A stretch of 64,000 nucleotides of DNA, from contig NZ_VEBK01000004.1 of NCBI RefSeq assembly GCF_007676755.1, positions 62,001-126,000 of the forward strand, read 5' to 3'. Position 1 is the first letter of the stretch. The number at the start of each line of letters is the position of its first letter. Under the pieces are notes generated by a model, which saw only the letters and a program-made list of their open reading frames with translations, did no database searches and had not been told where the DNA came from. The position numbers were made by a program, and so were the translations under genes. This DNA comes from Bacillus sp. FJAT-22090 (lineage in GTDB: Bacteria > Bacillota > Bacilli > Bacillales_A > Planococcaceae). Positions 16,664-25,199 of the stretch are shown piece by piece.

Positions 16664-18151
16664 TTATTTATTTCCACCTAATACTGCATCAATATAAACA
16701 GAAGGGTTGGATAGCGTATGTGCCGCATTACTTACATATCCCGATATATATTCAGCTCCAAGACCGAGAAAGATGGTGCCTAAACCAAGTATAACGATGG
16801 AACCAATCATTCCTTTTTTCAAAGGTACTTCGTCTTCTGGGCTAATAATCGTCTCCCCAAAAATGGTGTTGAGAAAAATGCGAAGAAGTGAATATAACAC
16901 CACAATGCTCGATACAAATGCAAGGGTCAATAAAATATAAGAACCTGACTCAATTGCACCTTGTCCTACTAAAATCTTCCCAACAAATCCACTAAGTGGT
17001 GGAATTCCAGCCAAGGAACAAGTAATAACAAACACCATCCAGCCGAATAACGGATAGTTGCGTATTAGTCCGCTTATTTCGTGAATCTTCGTCTTTCCAG
17101 TTAGGGTAATCATCGTGCCTGCTATTAAAAATAGCATTGCCTTCGCAATCATGTCATGGATTACATAGTAGATAGAGCCTTCTAATGATACATGCGTGTC
17201 AACTGCCAATCCGACCAATATAAATCCAACAGCGATAACTACATTATAAGAAGCGATTAAACGAACATCTTTATAAGCAATCGCACCAGCGCAACCAATA
17301 ACTAGCGTCATACCGGCCATGATTCCGATTAATCCATGTGTAATCGAAGGTTCATGGTAGAAAATGAGCGTAAACGTACGAAACAGCGCGTAAATACCTA
17401 CCTTAGTCAATAATGCGCCAAACAACGCAGCGATTGCGGTTGGTGGTACACTATAGGAACCTGGAAGCCAAAAGAACAATAACAACCCTGCTTTTAAACT
17501 AAAAACAATTAAAAACAGAATACTAATCGTTGTGAGTAGCGGCCCTTGACCAGCTTCTGCTACCCTTTCTGATAAATGGGCCATATTTAATGTACCTAAC
17601 GTGCCATACAAATAAGCAAGTGCAACTAAGAAAAACCAAGAGGAAAGAATATTGATCACAACATATTTAATCGATTCTCTAAGCTGCGCTTTCTGACCTC
17701 CTAGCGTTACTAATACATAAGAAGCAAGAAGCATCACTTCGAAGCAGACAAATAGGTTAAATAAGTCACCCGTTAAAAATGAGCCATTTACACCAGCAAT
17801 TAAAAATAAAACAAACGGATAAAAGAACATTCTTTCATGACTCTCTCCAATCGAAGAAAAAGCATAAATAAGACAAATAGCAGTTACTATATTTGCTGTT
17901 AAAACAAATAACATAGCAAAAGAATCTGCCACAAACAAAATACCGAAAGGAGGTTCCCAGCCGCCAAAGTCTAATCGAAGAATACCTTCTGTTTGTACTG
18001 TGTTTAAAATATAGAGACTAATACCAGACAAACTGATCATGGTCACTAAACTAATTACACGCTGTACTTTGACGTAAGGTCGAAGAAATACTAGCACAAT
18101 CCCTACTATAATCGGGACAATTAAAGGCAAAACAATTATATTATTCATCAT
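16664..18151 (-). CDS. mrpD: Mrp antiporter subunit D (NuoM/NuoN-like)
   Basis: 495 residues with about 14 helices, homologous to the proton-pumping subunits of complex I. Key membrane charges are visible: the glutamate in LFNLFVCFEVMLLASY, the lysines in VFSLKAGLLLFFWLPGSYSVPPTAIAALF, and the histidine region YYVIHDMIAKAMLF. MrpD forms one of the two ion channels of the complex. The ATG (one of two adjacent) follows GAGAGG and overlaps the end of mrpC by 11 bases. Confidence 0.95.
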   Translation of the reverse strand: MMNNIIVLPLIVPIIVGIVLVFLRPYVKVQRVISLVTMISLSGISLYILNTVQTEGILRLDFGGWEPPFGILFVADSFAMLFVLTANIVTAICLIYAFSSIGESHERMFFYPFVLFLIAGVNGSFLTGDLFNLFVCFEVMLLASYVLVTLGGQKAQLRESIKYVVINILSSWFFLVALAYLYGTLGTLNMAHLSERVAEAGQGPLLTTISILFLIVFSLKAGLLLFFWLPGSYSVPPTAIAALFGALLTKVGIYALFRTFTLIFYHEPSITHGLIGIMAGMTLVIGCAGAIAYKDVRLIASYNVVIAVGFILVGLAVDTHVSLEGSIYYVIHDMIAKAMLFLIAGTMITLTGKTKIHEISGLIRNYPLFGWMVFVITCSLAGIPPLSGFVGKILVGQGAIESGSYILLTLAFVSSIVVLYSLLRIFLNTIFGETIISPEDEVPLKKGMIGSIVILGLGTIFLGLGAEYISGYVSNAAHTLSNPSVYIDAVLGGNK

Positions 18152-18479
18152 TCGTTCCTCTCAATGCTTCAAGATCATCCGTGCCAATATCTTGGTATGC
18201 GCGGTAGGCCAAAACTAGAACGAACGCTGTAACCGCAAAACTTATAACGATTGCAGTTAAGATTAAAGCTTGTGGAAGCGCATCGGTGTAAGGTGCATCC
18301 GCTTCTTTCAACAACGGAACATTTCCTGTTTTCAACCCGCCCAACGTTAAGATGAGCAAGTGTACCGCATGGGAAAGTACCGCAGTTCCCAAAATCACAC
18401 GGATGATATTACGAGAGAGGATTAAATACGTAGCTACGGCAACTAGTATTCCTATTAACAGTATAATTAACGAATCCAT
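18141..18479 (-). CDS. mrpC: Mrp antiporter subunit C (NuoK-like)
   Basis: 112 residues, matching the usual 113. Three helices with the NuoK-like segment RVILGTAVLSHAVHLLILTLGG. The internal ATG at 18479 is chosen because it aligns with known MrpC; upstream GTG and ATG codons in the same frame sit on top of GTGAGG, which is probably the RBS. It overlaps mrpB slightly if the longer start is used. Confidence 0.9.
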   Translation of the reverse strand: MDSLIILLIGILVAVATYLILSRNIIRVILGTAVLSHAVHLLILTLGGLKTGNVPLLKEADAPYTDALPQALILTAIVISFAVTAFVLVLAYRAYQDIGTDDLEALRGTNDE

Positions 18480-18483
18480 AGTC

Positions 18484-18915
18484 TTATTCATCCTCACTTA
18501 TACTTAAAATAATTGTGACAACTACTCCAACTACAGCAAGCGCCACGCCCGCTTCAAAAATAGTTACTGTAGTAAGTTCTGTTTTTCCAAATACCGGTAG
18601 GTCAAAATAAGCAAATGTTTGTGACATAAATCGAGCCCCAAATAGCAAAGAGCCTAAACCTGTCCCTGTTGCCAATAGAACACCAAATGCTGCCACAAGC
18701 TTAAAATCGAGCGGTAAACTTTTTTGAACTGTTTCTATATCATTCGATAGGTATAAAAGGACAATTGCAGATGCCAATACTAATCCACCTATAAATCCAC
18801 CACCAGGGGTATTGTGACCTGAAAGGAACAAATACACACCAAAAGTTAAAATGATAAACACAACAATTTTTGTAACTGTGCGTAAGATCACATCATTTAT
18901 TTTCAATGTTTTCAT
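18484..18915 (-). CDS. mrpB: Mrp antiporter subunit B
   Basis: 143 residues, the family length. Four helices with the diagnostic FLSGHNTPGGGFIGGLVLASAI, as in MrpB and the C-terminal domain of MrpA. The start at ATG 18915 aligns with the family although GGGGG is directly adjacent; a TTG at 18906 has better spacing. It overlaps the 3' end of mrpA, suggesting translational coupling. Confidence 0.93.
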   Translation of the reverse strand: MKTLKINDVILRTVTKIVVFIILTFGVYLFLSGHNTPGGGFIGGLVLASAIVLLYLSNDIETVQKSLPLDFKLVAAFGVLLATGTGLGSLLFGARFMSQTFAYFDLPVFGKTELTTVTIFEAGVALAVVGVVVTIILSISEDE

Positions 18916-21304
18916 CCCCCTTTTTCGCCCGTAGCTTAATCATTGTATAAACACCTAAGCCAGCTATAAAGAGAACGACTACCTCTAGCATCGTATCAAA
19001 CCCACGAAAATCTCCTAAAATAGCATTGACGATATTTGCGCCTCCCGCCAATTCATAAGCATTCTCAAAAAATGTGGAAATCGATTCAAATTGGTCATAA
19101 TTTAATACCGCAAATGCTACCAATACAACAACTGCACCCGTTCCTATTGAAATTATTCCGTTTGTTATCTTTGTTCGGGAAGTAGTTTTCTCCTTTTTCC
19201 AATCAGGCAAATGCGAGAAGGCTAAGAGGAATAATACAGTCGTAATAGATTCCACTACCAACTGGGTTAAAGCTAAATCAGGTGCTCGAAAAATAACGAA
19301 AAAGATCGCGATAGAATATCCTAAAACCCCGTTTAACAATGTTGCCGTCATACGAGTCTTCGAAAACAACATCGCCATAGCAGCAATTGCCATCACTCCG
19401 ACCAAAATAACCTCATAAACTCTTATACGCACATCAGACGTAAAATCAATTGAAAATGCCCCTGAATAAAAGAAAAAACCACCAACCGTTACTATAAAGA
19501 ATATATAGATATAGACTAAATAATCTTTTAGAAGTCCTGTCATGTACTTGTTCGTCACAATTGTAGATTTACTTTCCGCAAACGATAACAAGTTATTATA
19601 GTATGCATTGAATGTATATCTAGTGGATAACAATCCATAAACCGGTTTCCACTTTTTAAGAAGTCGATATAATAATGCTCCGACTAAAACAACACCGATG
19701 GTCATAAGTAATTCAGAATTTACCCCATGCCAAGCATGTATAGAAGGAGTAAGAATCCCCGTATCCCCAAATGTAGGGTAGATACTTCCCATAGCAGGCC
19801 TTAATAGATAAGTGCCTAAAATATTTGGAAAAAAGAAAATACCTACTACGAATATACTTAAAATCATCGGAGAAATAAGCATTCCTATGGGAGCTTCATG
19901 TAGGGGTTTATCCAATTTTTCTGGTTGAACATCCCCAAGAAAAGTTTTAAAAATAATAATCATACAGTAAACAAATGTTAATACACTCGCTATCCACGCG
20001 ATAATAGGAAAAATGATACCGAATGATTGCAAAGAAAATACCTCTGCATTCATAATTTGAACAGTTGCAGCGAAGAACATTTCCTTACTTAAAAATCCAT
20101 TAAACAATGGTAATCCTGCCATCGAAAGACTTCCGATAACCCCTACCGTAAATGTTACTGGCATAAAGGTCATTAATCCACCTAAACGACGTATATCTCG
20201 AGTACCAAGCTCATGATCGACAATCCCTACGACCATGAATAGTGCTCCTTTAAATGTGGAGTGATTAATCAGATGAAATAAAGCTGCGAAGGTAGCCTGG
20301 GTATATATTACGGAATCTTCTGAGTACCCGAACTGCAAAGCAATAGAGCCTAAACCAAGCAGACTCATAATTAAACCAAGCTGACTAACAGTAGAATACG
20401 CTAATAATGCCTTTAAATCCGTTTGGCGAACCGCATTAAAAGAGCCCCAAAATAATGTAGTCATTCCGATTCCGCTCACAGCCCAAAACCATATTTGATC
20501 TCCCCCGAATACCGGGGTAAAACGAGCAACTAAATAAATCCCTGCTTTCACCATCGTAGCGGAGTGTAAATACGCACTTACAGGGGTCGGTGCTTCCATT
20601 GCATCAGGCAACCAAATATGAAAAGGAAACTGAGCGGACTTAGTAAATGCCCCAAGCAATACTAAAACCATCGCAGGTATGAATAACGCATGGTCCGTAA
20701 AGTCCCCTATGGTCGCTATAATTTCACGTATACTAAAGGATCCAGTCATCGTATGAAGCATAATGAAACCCACGAGCATCGCAATTCCACCACTTACCGT
20801 AATAAGCATTGCTTTTTGTGCACCTAATCTCGAAGCCTTCCGGTGATTCCAAAAAGCAATTAGTAGGAAAGAAGAGACACTTGTCAATTCCCAAAACACG
20901 TATAATACCATTAAATTATCAGAAAAAACGACGCCAAGCATGGCTCCCATGAACAATAATAGGTAGCAGTAAAAATGTTGCAGTGATTCTTTAGTGGAAA
21001 GATAAAAAATAGAATAGAGAATAACTAAACTACCTACACCAGTAATAAGTAAACCAAATATCATACTTAAACCGTCTAAATACGTAGTGAAGTTAATATT
21101 TAATGAGGGAATCCATTCATATGTATGGACATAAGTATTACCACTTGCTAACGAGGGAACCAGCCTAACAAGCATAATAAATAATGTAATAGGTACTAAC
21201 ATGACAAACCAGCCAATGTGTAAAAATTTGAGTCGCCTATAAATGAGTGGTACGAGCGCAGCTATTACAAATGGAATAATAATAGCGAAAGTAACTGAAA
21301 ACAA
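18893..21304 (-). CDS. mrpA: Mrp antiporter subunit A (NuoL-like plus C-terminal domain)
   Basis: 803 residues, about the 801 of B. subtilis MrpA, with some 20 helices. The NuoL-like core shows VFWELTSVSSFLLIAFW, FTKSAQFPFHIWLPDAMEAPTPVSAYLH (split here for length) and LFHLINHSTFKGALF. The C-terminal extension has the MrpA-only segment FRAPDLALTQLVVESITTVLFLL. MrpA is the main ion-translocating subunit of the multi-subunit Na+/H+ antiporter that gives alkali and sodium tolerance. The TTG at 21304 is preferred: TAGGAGG precedes it, while the upstream TTG lacks a site. Confidence 0.95.
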   Translation of the reverse strand: MFSVTFAIIIPFVIAALVPLIYRRLKFLHIGWFVMLVPITLFIMLVRLVPSLASGNTYVHTYEWIPSLNINFTTYLDGLSMIFGLLITGVGSLVILYSIFYLSTKESLQHFYCYLLLFMGAMLGVVFSDNLMVLYVFWELTSVSSFLLIAFWNHRKASRLGAQKAMLITVSGGIAMLVGFIMLHTMTGSFSIREIIATIGDFTDHALFIPAMVLVLLGAFTKSAQFPFHIWLPDAMEAPTPVSAYLHSATMVKAGIYLVARFTPVFGGDQIWFWAVSGIGMTTLFWGSFNAVRQTDLKALLAYSTVSQLGLIMSLLGLGSIALQFGYSEDSVIYTQATFAALFHLINHSTFKGALFMVVGIVDHELGTRDIRRLGGLMTFMPVTFTVGVIGSLSMAGLPLFNGFLSKEMFFAATVQIMNAEVFSLQSFGIIFPIIAWIASVLTFVYCMIIIFKTFLGDVQPEKLDKPLHEAPIGMLISPMILSIFVVGIFFFPNILGTYLLRPAMGSIYPTFGDTGILTPSIHAWHGVNSELLMTIGVVLVGALLYRLLKKWKPVYGLLSTRYTFNAYYNNLLSFAESKSTIVTNKYMTGLLKDYLVYIYIFFIVTVGGFFFYSGAFSIDFTSDVRIRVYEVILVGVMAIAAMAMLFSKTRMTATLLNGVLGYSIAIFFVIFRAPDLALTQLVVESITTVLFLLAFSHLPDWKKEKTTSRTKITNGIISIGTGAVVVLVAFAVLNYDQFESISTFFENAYELAGGANIVNAILGDFRGFDTMLEVVVLFIAGLGVYTMIKLRAKKGDENIENK

Positions 21305-21656
21305 ATTGTAGCCTCCTATTTCCAAAACATCTTATTTGAGTTTTTAGTTTTGAAAGAATTATTTCATTTGAAATGGATACTTGACTATCCCAGTAACTAG
21401 TAGCATAATAGGAATCCATATGAGGTCCTTATGTACATCAGAAGAATTTGGGGTGTTTAACATTGCCTGTTTAAACGGAAAGCACTAATTATGCTTTTCA
21501 AGTGGATATATATAATCGAATTTACCGAATATACCAAGTTAAATTATACACGAAAGAACTATATACTGCACTTGATGTGAACGAAGGCAGTTTATTTTTT
21601 GAATAGACCCTGCATGTAGATAGATGAAAATTACTAAAATCGAGGTGTAGACAACC
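21305..21656. other. Divergent intergenic region between mrpA and the Usp/KdpD-like gene
   Basis: About 350 bases without a gene. It must hold the promoters for the mrp operon (leftwards) and the Usp-like gene (rightwards). It is AT-rich; I see no convincing sigma-A pair, hairpin or known operator by eye. Confidence 0.5.
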
Positions 21657-22337
21657 GTGAAACATACTAAAGGTCGAATGGATGAAAGTATACTTGTCTG
21701 CGTATACTACGGACCAAATGGGGAACGACTTATACGAAGAGGACATAAAATGGCAAGCATGCTGGATTGCCCACTTTATATTCTTACTGTCGACCCACTT
21801 CCATATGATGCATTCGATGCGGAAAAGTCTGGATATATTGAGAAATGGAAAGATTTAGCTGAAGAATTAGAAGTTGAAGAATTTATCATTCGCGATAATG
21901 ACAAACGACCTTCTCCTAGAGTAATTAAAGAAGTTGCTCATCAACTTAATATTACACAAATTATTATTGGACAAACTGCTCAAAGTAGATGGGAAGAAAT
22001 CACAAAAGGTTCCTTTATGAATGTTCTATTAAGAGAGATTCCTTTCGTTGACTTCCATGTAGTCTCAGTTGAACGTTCTGTAAAAGATGATGTAGAAGGC
22101 ATGTTTGAAAAAGGGGTTCGCGCCTACTTAGTCGCAGACGGAGACTCGTATAAAGTATCATTCACTTGTGCTAAAAATATGTGTCAAGAAGGCATTTTCT
22201 TCAAAGAAATAGGAACTGATTTCGACAATGGGATTTTCAAATTTATGCATAACAACAAAATGCATCAAATTCATATTCAAGATAATTTAGTTCCAGATCC
22301 ATCTCAAGTACCAGATGGCTGTAGCGTCAAATTATAA
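21657..22337 (+). CDS. Universal stress/KdpD-type sensor-domain protein
   Basis: 226 residues with no kinase domain. The N-terminal 130 residues follow the Usp fold of KdpD (ILVCVYYGPNGERLIRRGHKMA, then IIIGQTAQSRWEEITKGSFMN, close to the ATP-binding segment of Usp domains). The last 80 residues (VRAYLVADGDSYKVSFTC...) match no family I know. KdpD Usp domains bind c-di-AMP or ATP and sense potassium status, so a soluble sensor partner for the divergently transcribed Mrp antiporter is plausible but inferred. The GTG start lies nine bases behind GAGGTG. Confidence 0.75.
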   Translation: MKHTKGRMDESILVCVYYGPNGERLIRRGHKMASMLDCPLYILTVDPLPYDAFDAEKSGYIEKWKDLAEELEVEEFIIRDNDKRPSPRVIKEVAHQLNITQIIIGQTAQSRWEEITKGSFMNVLLREIPFVDFHVVSVERSVKDDVEGMFEKGVRAYLVADGDSYKVSFTCAKNMCQEGIFFKEIGTDFDNGIFKFMHNNKMHQIHIQDNLVPDPSQVPDGCSVKL

Positions 22338-22341
22338 AAAG

Positions 22342-22372
22342 AGAAACTCTTTTGGGGGTTTCTTTTTTTTAT
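22342..22372 (+). terminator. Terminator of the Usp/KdpD-like gene
   Basis: GAAACTC (22342-22348) pairs with GGGTTTC (one G-T), followed by T8, just past the stop codon. Confidence 0.6.
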
Positions 22373-22397
22373 TGAAGATTGGGTGGTAGAGGGATAC

Positions 22398-23038
22398 TTT
22401 GGGGAATTCGTTGCACTCTTTGGGGGACTCGGCGCCCGTTTTGGGGAACTCATCGCTCTCTTTGGGGGACTCGTTTCTCTTTGGGGAACTCATCGCTCGC
22501 TTTGGGGAACTCGTTGCACTCTTTGGAGAACTCGTTGCACTCTTTGGGGGACTCATCGCTCGCTTTGGAGAACTCGTTGCACTCTTTGGGGGACTCGTCT
22601 CGCTTTGGGGAACTCGGCGCTCGCTTTGGGGAACTCGTTGCACTCTTTGGAGAACTCGGCGCCCACTTTGGGGGACTCATCGCTCGCTTTGGAGAACTCG
22701 TTGCACTCTTTGGGGGACTCGTCTCGCTTTGGGGAACTCGGCGCTCGCTTTGGGGAACTCGTTGCACTCTTTGGAGAACTCGGCGCCCACTTTGGGGAAC
22801 TCATCGCTCGTTTTGGGGGACTCGTTGCACTCTTTGAGGAACTCATCGCTCGCTTTGGGGAACTCGTCTCGCTTTGGAGAACTCGGCGCTCACTTTGGGG
22901 AACTCGTTGCACTCTTTGGAGAACTCGGCGCCCACTTTGGGGGACTCGTCTCTCTTTGGGGGACTCATCGCTCGCTTTGGGGGACTCATCGCTTGCTTTG
23001 GAGAACTCGGCGCTCACTTTGGGGAACTCGTCATCCGT
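22398..23038. repeat. Array of 31 tandem 21/19-nt repeat units
   Basis: The whole 641-base block parses exactly into 31 units: 26 of 21 nt and 5 of 19 nt (units 4, 10, 16, 23, 27). Each starts TTTGGRGRACTC (minor variants TTTGAGGAACTC and TTTGGGGAATTC) and continues with a 7- or 9-nt tail from a small set: GTTGCACTC, ATCGCTCGC, GGCGCTCGC/GGCGCCCAC, or the short GTCTCGC type. Units 8-13 (22543-22666) and 14-19 (22667-22790) are identical 124-nt blocks, a recent duplication. The unit contains no stop codon in any of the six frames, which creates long spurious open frames on both strands. The 19-nt units break the frame, arguing against a protein. Confidence 0.95.
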
Positions 23039-23049
23039 TTTGTTAAATT

Positions 23050-23088
23050 TAAAAAGAGTAACTTTTTTTGAGAAAGTTACTCTTTCCT
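23050..23088 (-). terminator. Terminator of the Fsr-like MFS gene
   Basis: AAAGAGTAACTT and AAGTTACTCTTT form a perfect 12-bp stem, with T/A tracts outside; the stop codon of the minus-strand gene is at 23096. Confidence 0.85.
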
Positions 23089-23095
23089 TCCAAAA

Positions 23096-24301
23096 TTAAA
23101 CTGTCGCTTTTCGATCCGTTGGCAATGCAAGTGCTACTAGTCCAATGATTGGCAACAAGGAAATGATAATCATCGTCGTGTAAATTCCAACGTGGTCCAT
23201 TAAAATTCCAATTACTACTGCTCCTAAAGCACCCATTCCGAATGCAAGTCCAACAGTTAAACCTGCCATTGTCCCGATTTTGCTAGGCACAAGCTCTTGC
23301 GCGTACACAACCGTCACCGAAAAACTTAGCATGATGAAAAAGCCTATCAATATGAGTAATAAAACAACTGCCCAAATCGGCACATACGGTAGTATTAAAC
23401 TAAGCGGAATTGGAACAATAACCGAAAGCAAAATTACATTTTTTCTTCCTAATCGATCCGCCCATGGACCCCCAAAAAATGTACCTACTGCTCCTAGTGC
23501 CAAGAAGATAAATATAAACAATTGACCCTTTTGGGCAGTAAGACCGTAGTTCTCTACGAGATGAAATAAATAGAAGTTTGTCATATTCGTTACATAAAAT
23601 GATCTTGCAAAAATAATAAGCATTAGTAATGTTAATGCTATACCTACTTGTTTTCTAGAAAGTGATGGGAGTGATGAAAATAGCTTTCTTTTCTTATTCG
23701 ACATACTTTCTTCTTCTAATTGTTTCTTATACCACACTGAAATTTTTGTTAGGATGAAAATTCCTATTGCTGCTACCACTAAAAATAGAGCCGCTCCTTT
23801 TTGACCAAGTGGTATCAAAATAAAAGAGCTTATGAGCGGTGCAAGAGCCTGTCCCGAGTTCCCCCCCACTTGGTATATCGATTGAGAAAGTCCTCTTTTA
23901 GATCCAGCTGCCATAAATGAAACCCGTGACCCTTCTGGATGAAATACCGCAGAACCAAGTCCTAAAAAGATTACTGCCACTAGTATCATCCAATATTCTG
24001 GTGCGAAAGCAAGTCCCGCCATCCCAATAAATGAACTAATCATCCCAAGTGGTAACGCATAAGGCATCGGTTTTTTATCACTGATAAACCCTACAACTGG
24101 CTGTAATATAGATGCTACTATATTTAGAACAAAAGAAATTAATCCTAATTGTGTAAAAGTTAATCCAATTTCTTTCAGTACCGGAAACATTGCCGGAATT
24201 ACCGCTTGTAAAGAATCGTTAAATAAATGGCAGAGACCAATAGCAAACATAATTGGATAAACAGGATTCCCTAGCTTATTTGAAGTAGTACTGCTCGGCA
24301 T
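23096..24301 (-). CDS. MFS transporter, fosmidomycin-resistance (Fsr) family
   Basis: 401 residues, twelve helices. The N-terminus IGLCHLFNDSLQAVIPAMFPVLK, then LQPVVGFISDKKPMPYALPLGM and GLGSAVFHPEGSR, are characteristic of Fsr-type exporters. Substrates other than fosmidomycin are not known in general. The ATG is preceded by GAGTGGGA. It ends next to the repeat array and is otherwise monocistronic. Confidence 0.88.
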   Translation of the reverse strand: MPSSTTSNKLGNPVYPIMFAIGLCHLFNDSLQAVIPAMFPVLKEIGLTFTQLGLISFVLNIVASILQPVVGFISDKKPMPYALPLGMISSFIGMAGLAFAPEYWMILVAVIFLGLGSAVFHPEGSRVSFMAAGSKRGLSQSIYQVGGNSGQALAPLISSFILIPLGQKGAALFLVVAAIGIFILTKISVWYKKQLEEESMSNKKRKLFSSLPSLSRKQVGIALTLLMLIIFARSFYVTNMTNFYLFHLVENYGLTAQKGQLFIFIFLALGAVGTFFGGPWADRLGRKNVILLSVIVPIPLSLILPYVPIWAVVLLLILIGFFIMLSFSVTVVYAQELVPSKIGTMAGLTVGLAFGMGALGAVVIGILMDHVGIYTTMIIISLLPIIGLVALALPTDRKATV

Positions 24302-24456
24302 TTTTTGTATCCCACTCTTTCTACTCTCGAAATATATTATGGAATATATTATATCGCAAATTTCGACAATATGATTTAGTTTTTTGTTTATGGATAGTTA
24401 TACTCCCTTAGGAAACACTAATCAAAAGTCATTTATAAAGGAGTTTGAATAGAATT

Positions 24457-25164
24457 ATGGATACATTTTTCGAATTAAACTTTTGGGAAATGCTTATGAG
24501 AACTACTATTGCATTTGCCATATTATTATTATTAGCACGAATACTAGGTAAGAAACAGCTTAGCCAATTAACATTTTTCCATTACATTACCGGAATTTCA
24601 TTCGGTTCTATTGCTGCCGAAATTGCTTCACAACATGAAACACCTTTTCTTGACGGTATTATTTCACTTATTTGGTGGACCCTTTTAACATGGTTATTGA
24701 GTTATATTTCCTTGAAATCAACAAAACTACGTGTCCTTGTTGACGGCGAGCCTACCATAATTATTAAGGATGGCGAAATTTCTTTTAAATCATTAAAAAG
24801 TTCTCGTTTACATATGGATGATGTGTTAATGATGCTAAGAGAACAATCTATTTTCTCCATACAGGACGTACATTATGCAGTTCTTGAAACAAATGGGGAA
24901 TTAAGTGTTTATAAGAAAGTTTCTTTACAGGAAGCAACTAAATTAGATGTAAAGGCCGATGTATCACTTCCAGCATTTATGCCTTCGGAAATTATTTCGG
25001 ATGGAAAGATTGTTAAAAAAAATCTACAAGAGTTAGATTTAACAGAAGATTGGTTAATGAAAAAGCTTCGTAAACATGGAGTTGAATCGGTAGATCAAGT
25101 TTTTTATGCCCAGCTTCAGACAAATGGTTCGCTTTACATTAGCTTAAAAGAAAACGGGATTTAA
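24457..25164 (+). CDS. DUF421 (YetF/YcaP-like) membrane protein
   Basis: 235 residues. Three N-terminal helices (MRTTIAFAILLLLARILGKKQLSQLTFF contains the family's conserved GKKQ-SQ-T segment), then a soluble domain with VLVDGEPTIIIKDGEI and SRLHMDDVLMMLREQSIFSIQDVHYAVLE. DUF421 proteins are often sporulation- or stress-linked in Bacillus; the biochemical role is unknown. The ATG at 24457 follows AAAGGAG at a long 13-base spacing; an upstream TTG at 24445 is too close to it. Confidence 0.85.
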   Translation: MDTFFELNFWEMLMRTTIAFAILLLLARILGKKQLSQLTFFHYITGISFGSIAAEIASQHETPFLDGIISLIWWTLLTWLLSYISLKSTKLRVLVDGEPTIIIKDGEISFKSLKSSRLHMDDVLMMLREQSIFSIQDVHYAVLETNGELSVYKKVSLQEATKLDVKADVSLPAFMPSEIISDGKIVKKNLQELDLTEDWLMKKLRKHGVESVDQVFYAQLQTNGSLYISLKENGI

Positions 25165-25198
25165 AAAAGACTTCCTTTTACATAGGGAGTCTTTTTTA
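25163..25198. terminator. Bidirectional terminator between the DUF421 gene and the NagZ-like gene
   Basis: AAAAAAGACTTCC pairs with GGGAGTCTTTTTT (one mismatch), giving T runs in both directions between convergent genes. Confidence 0.8.
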
Positions 25199-25199
25199 C

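Noticed and set aside
22398-23038. Repeat array considered as CRISPR
   Set aside because: Units are contiguous with no unique spacers, the variable part comes from only a few types, and no cas genes are nearby.
22332-23099. Several overlapping long open frames on both strands across the repeat block, reading as heptapeptide-repeat proteins
   Set aside because: The repeat unit has no stop codon in any frame, so open frames are expected by composition. The 19-nt units shift the frame, there is no ribosome-binding site at the starts, and terminators lie on both sides.
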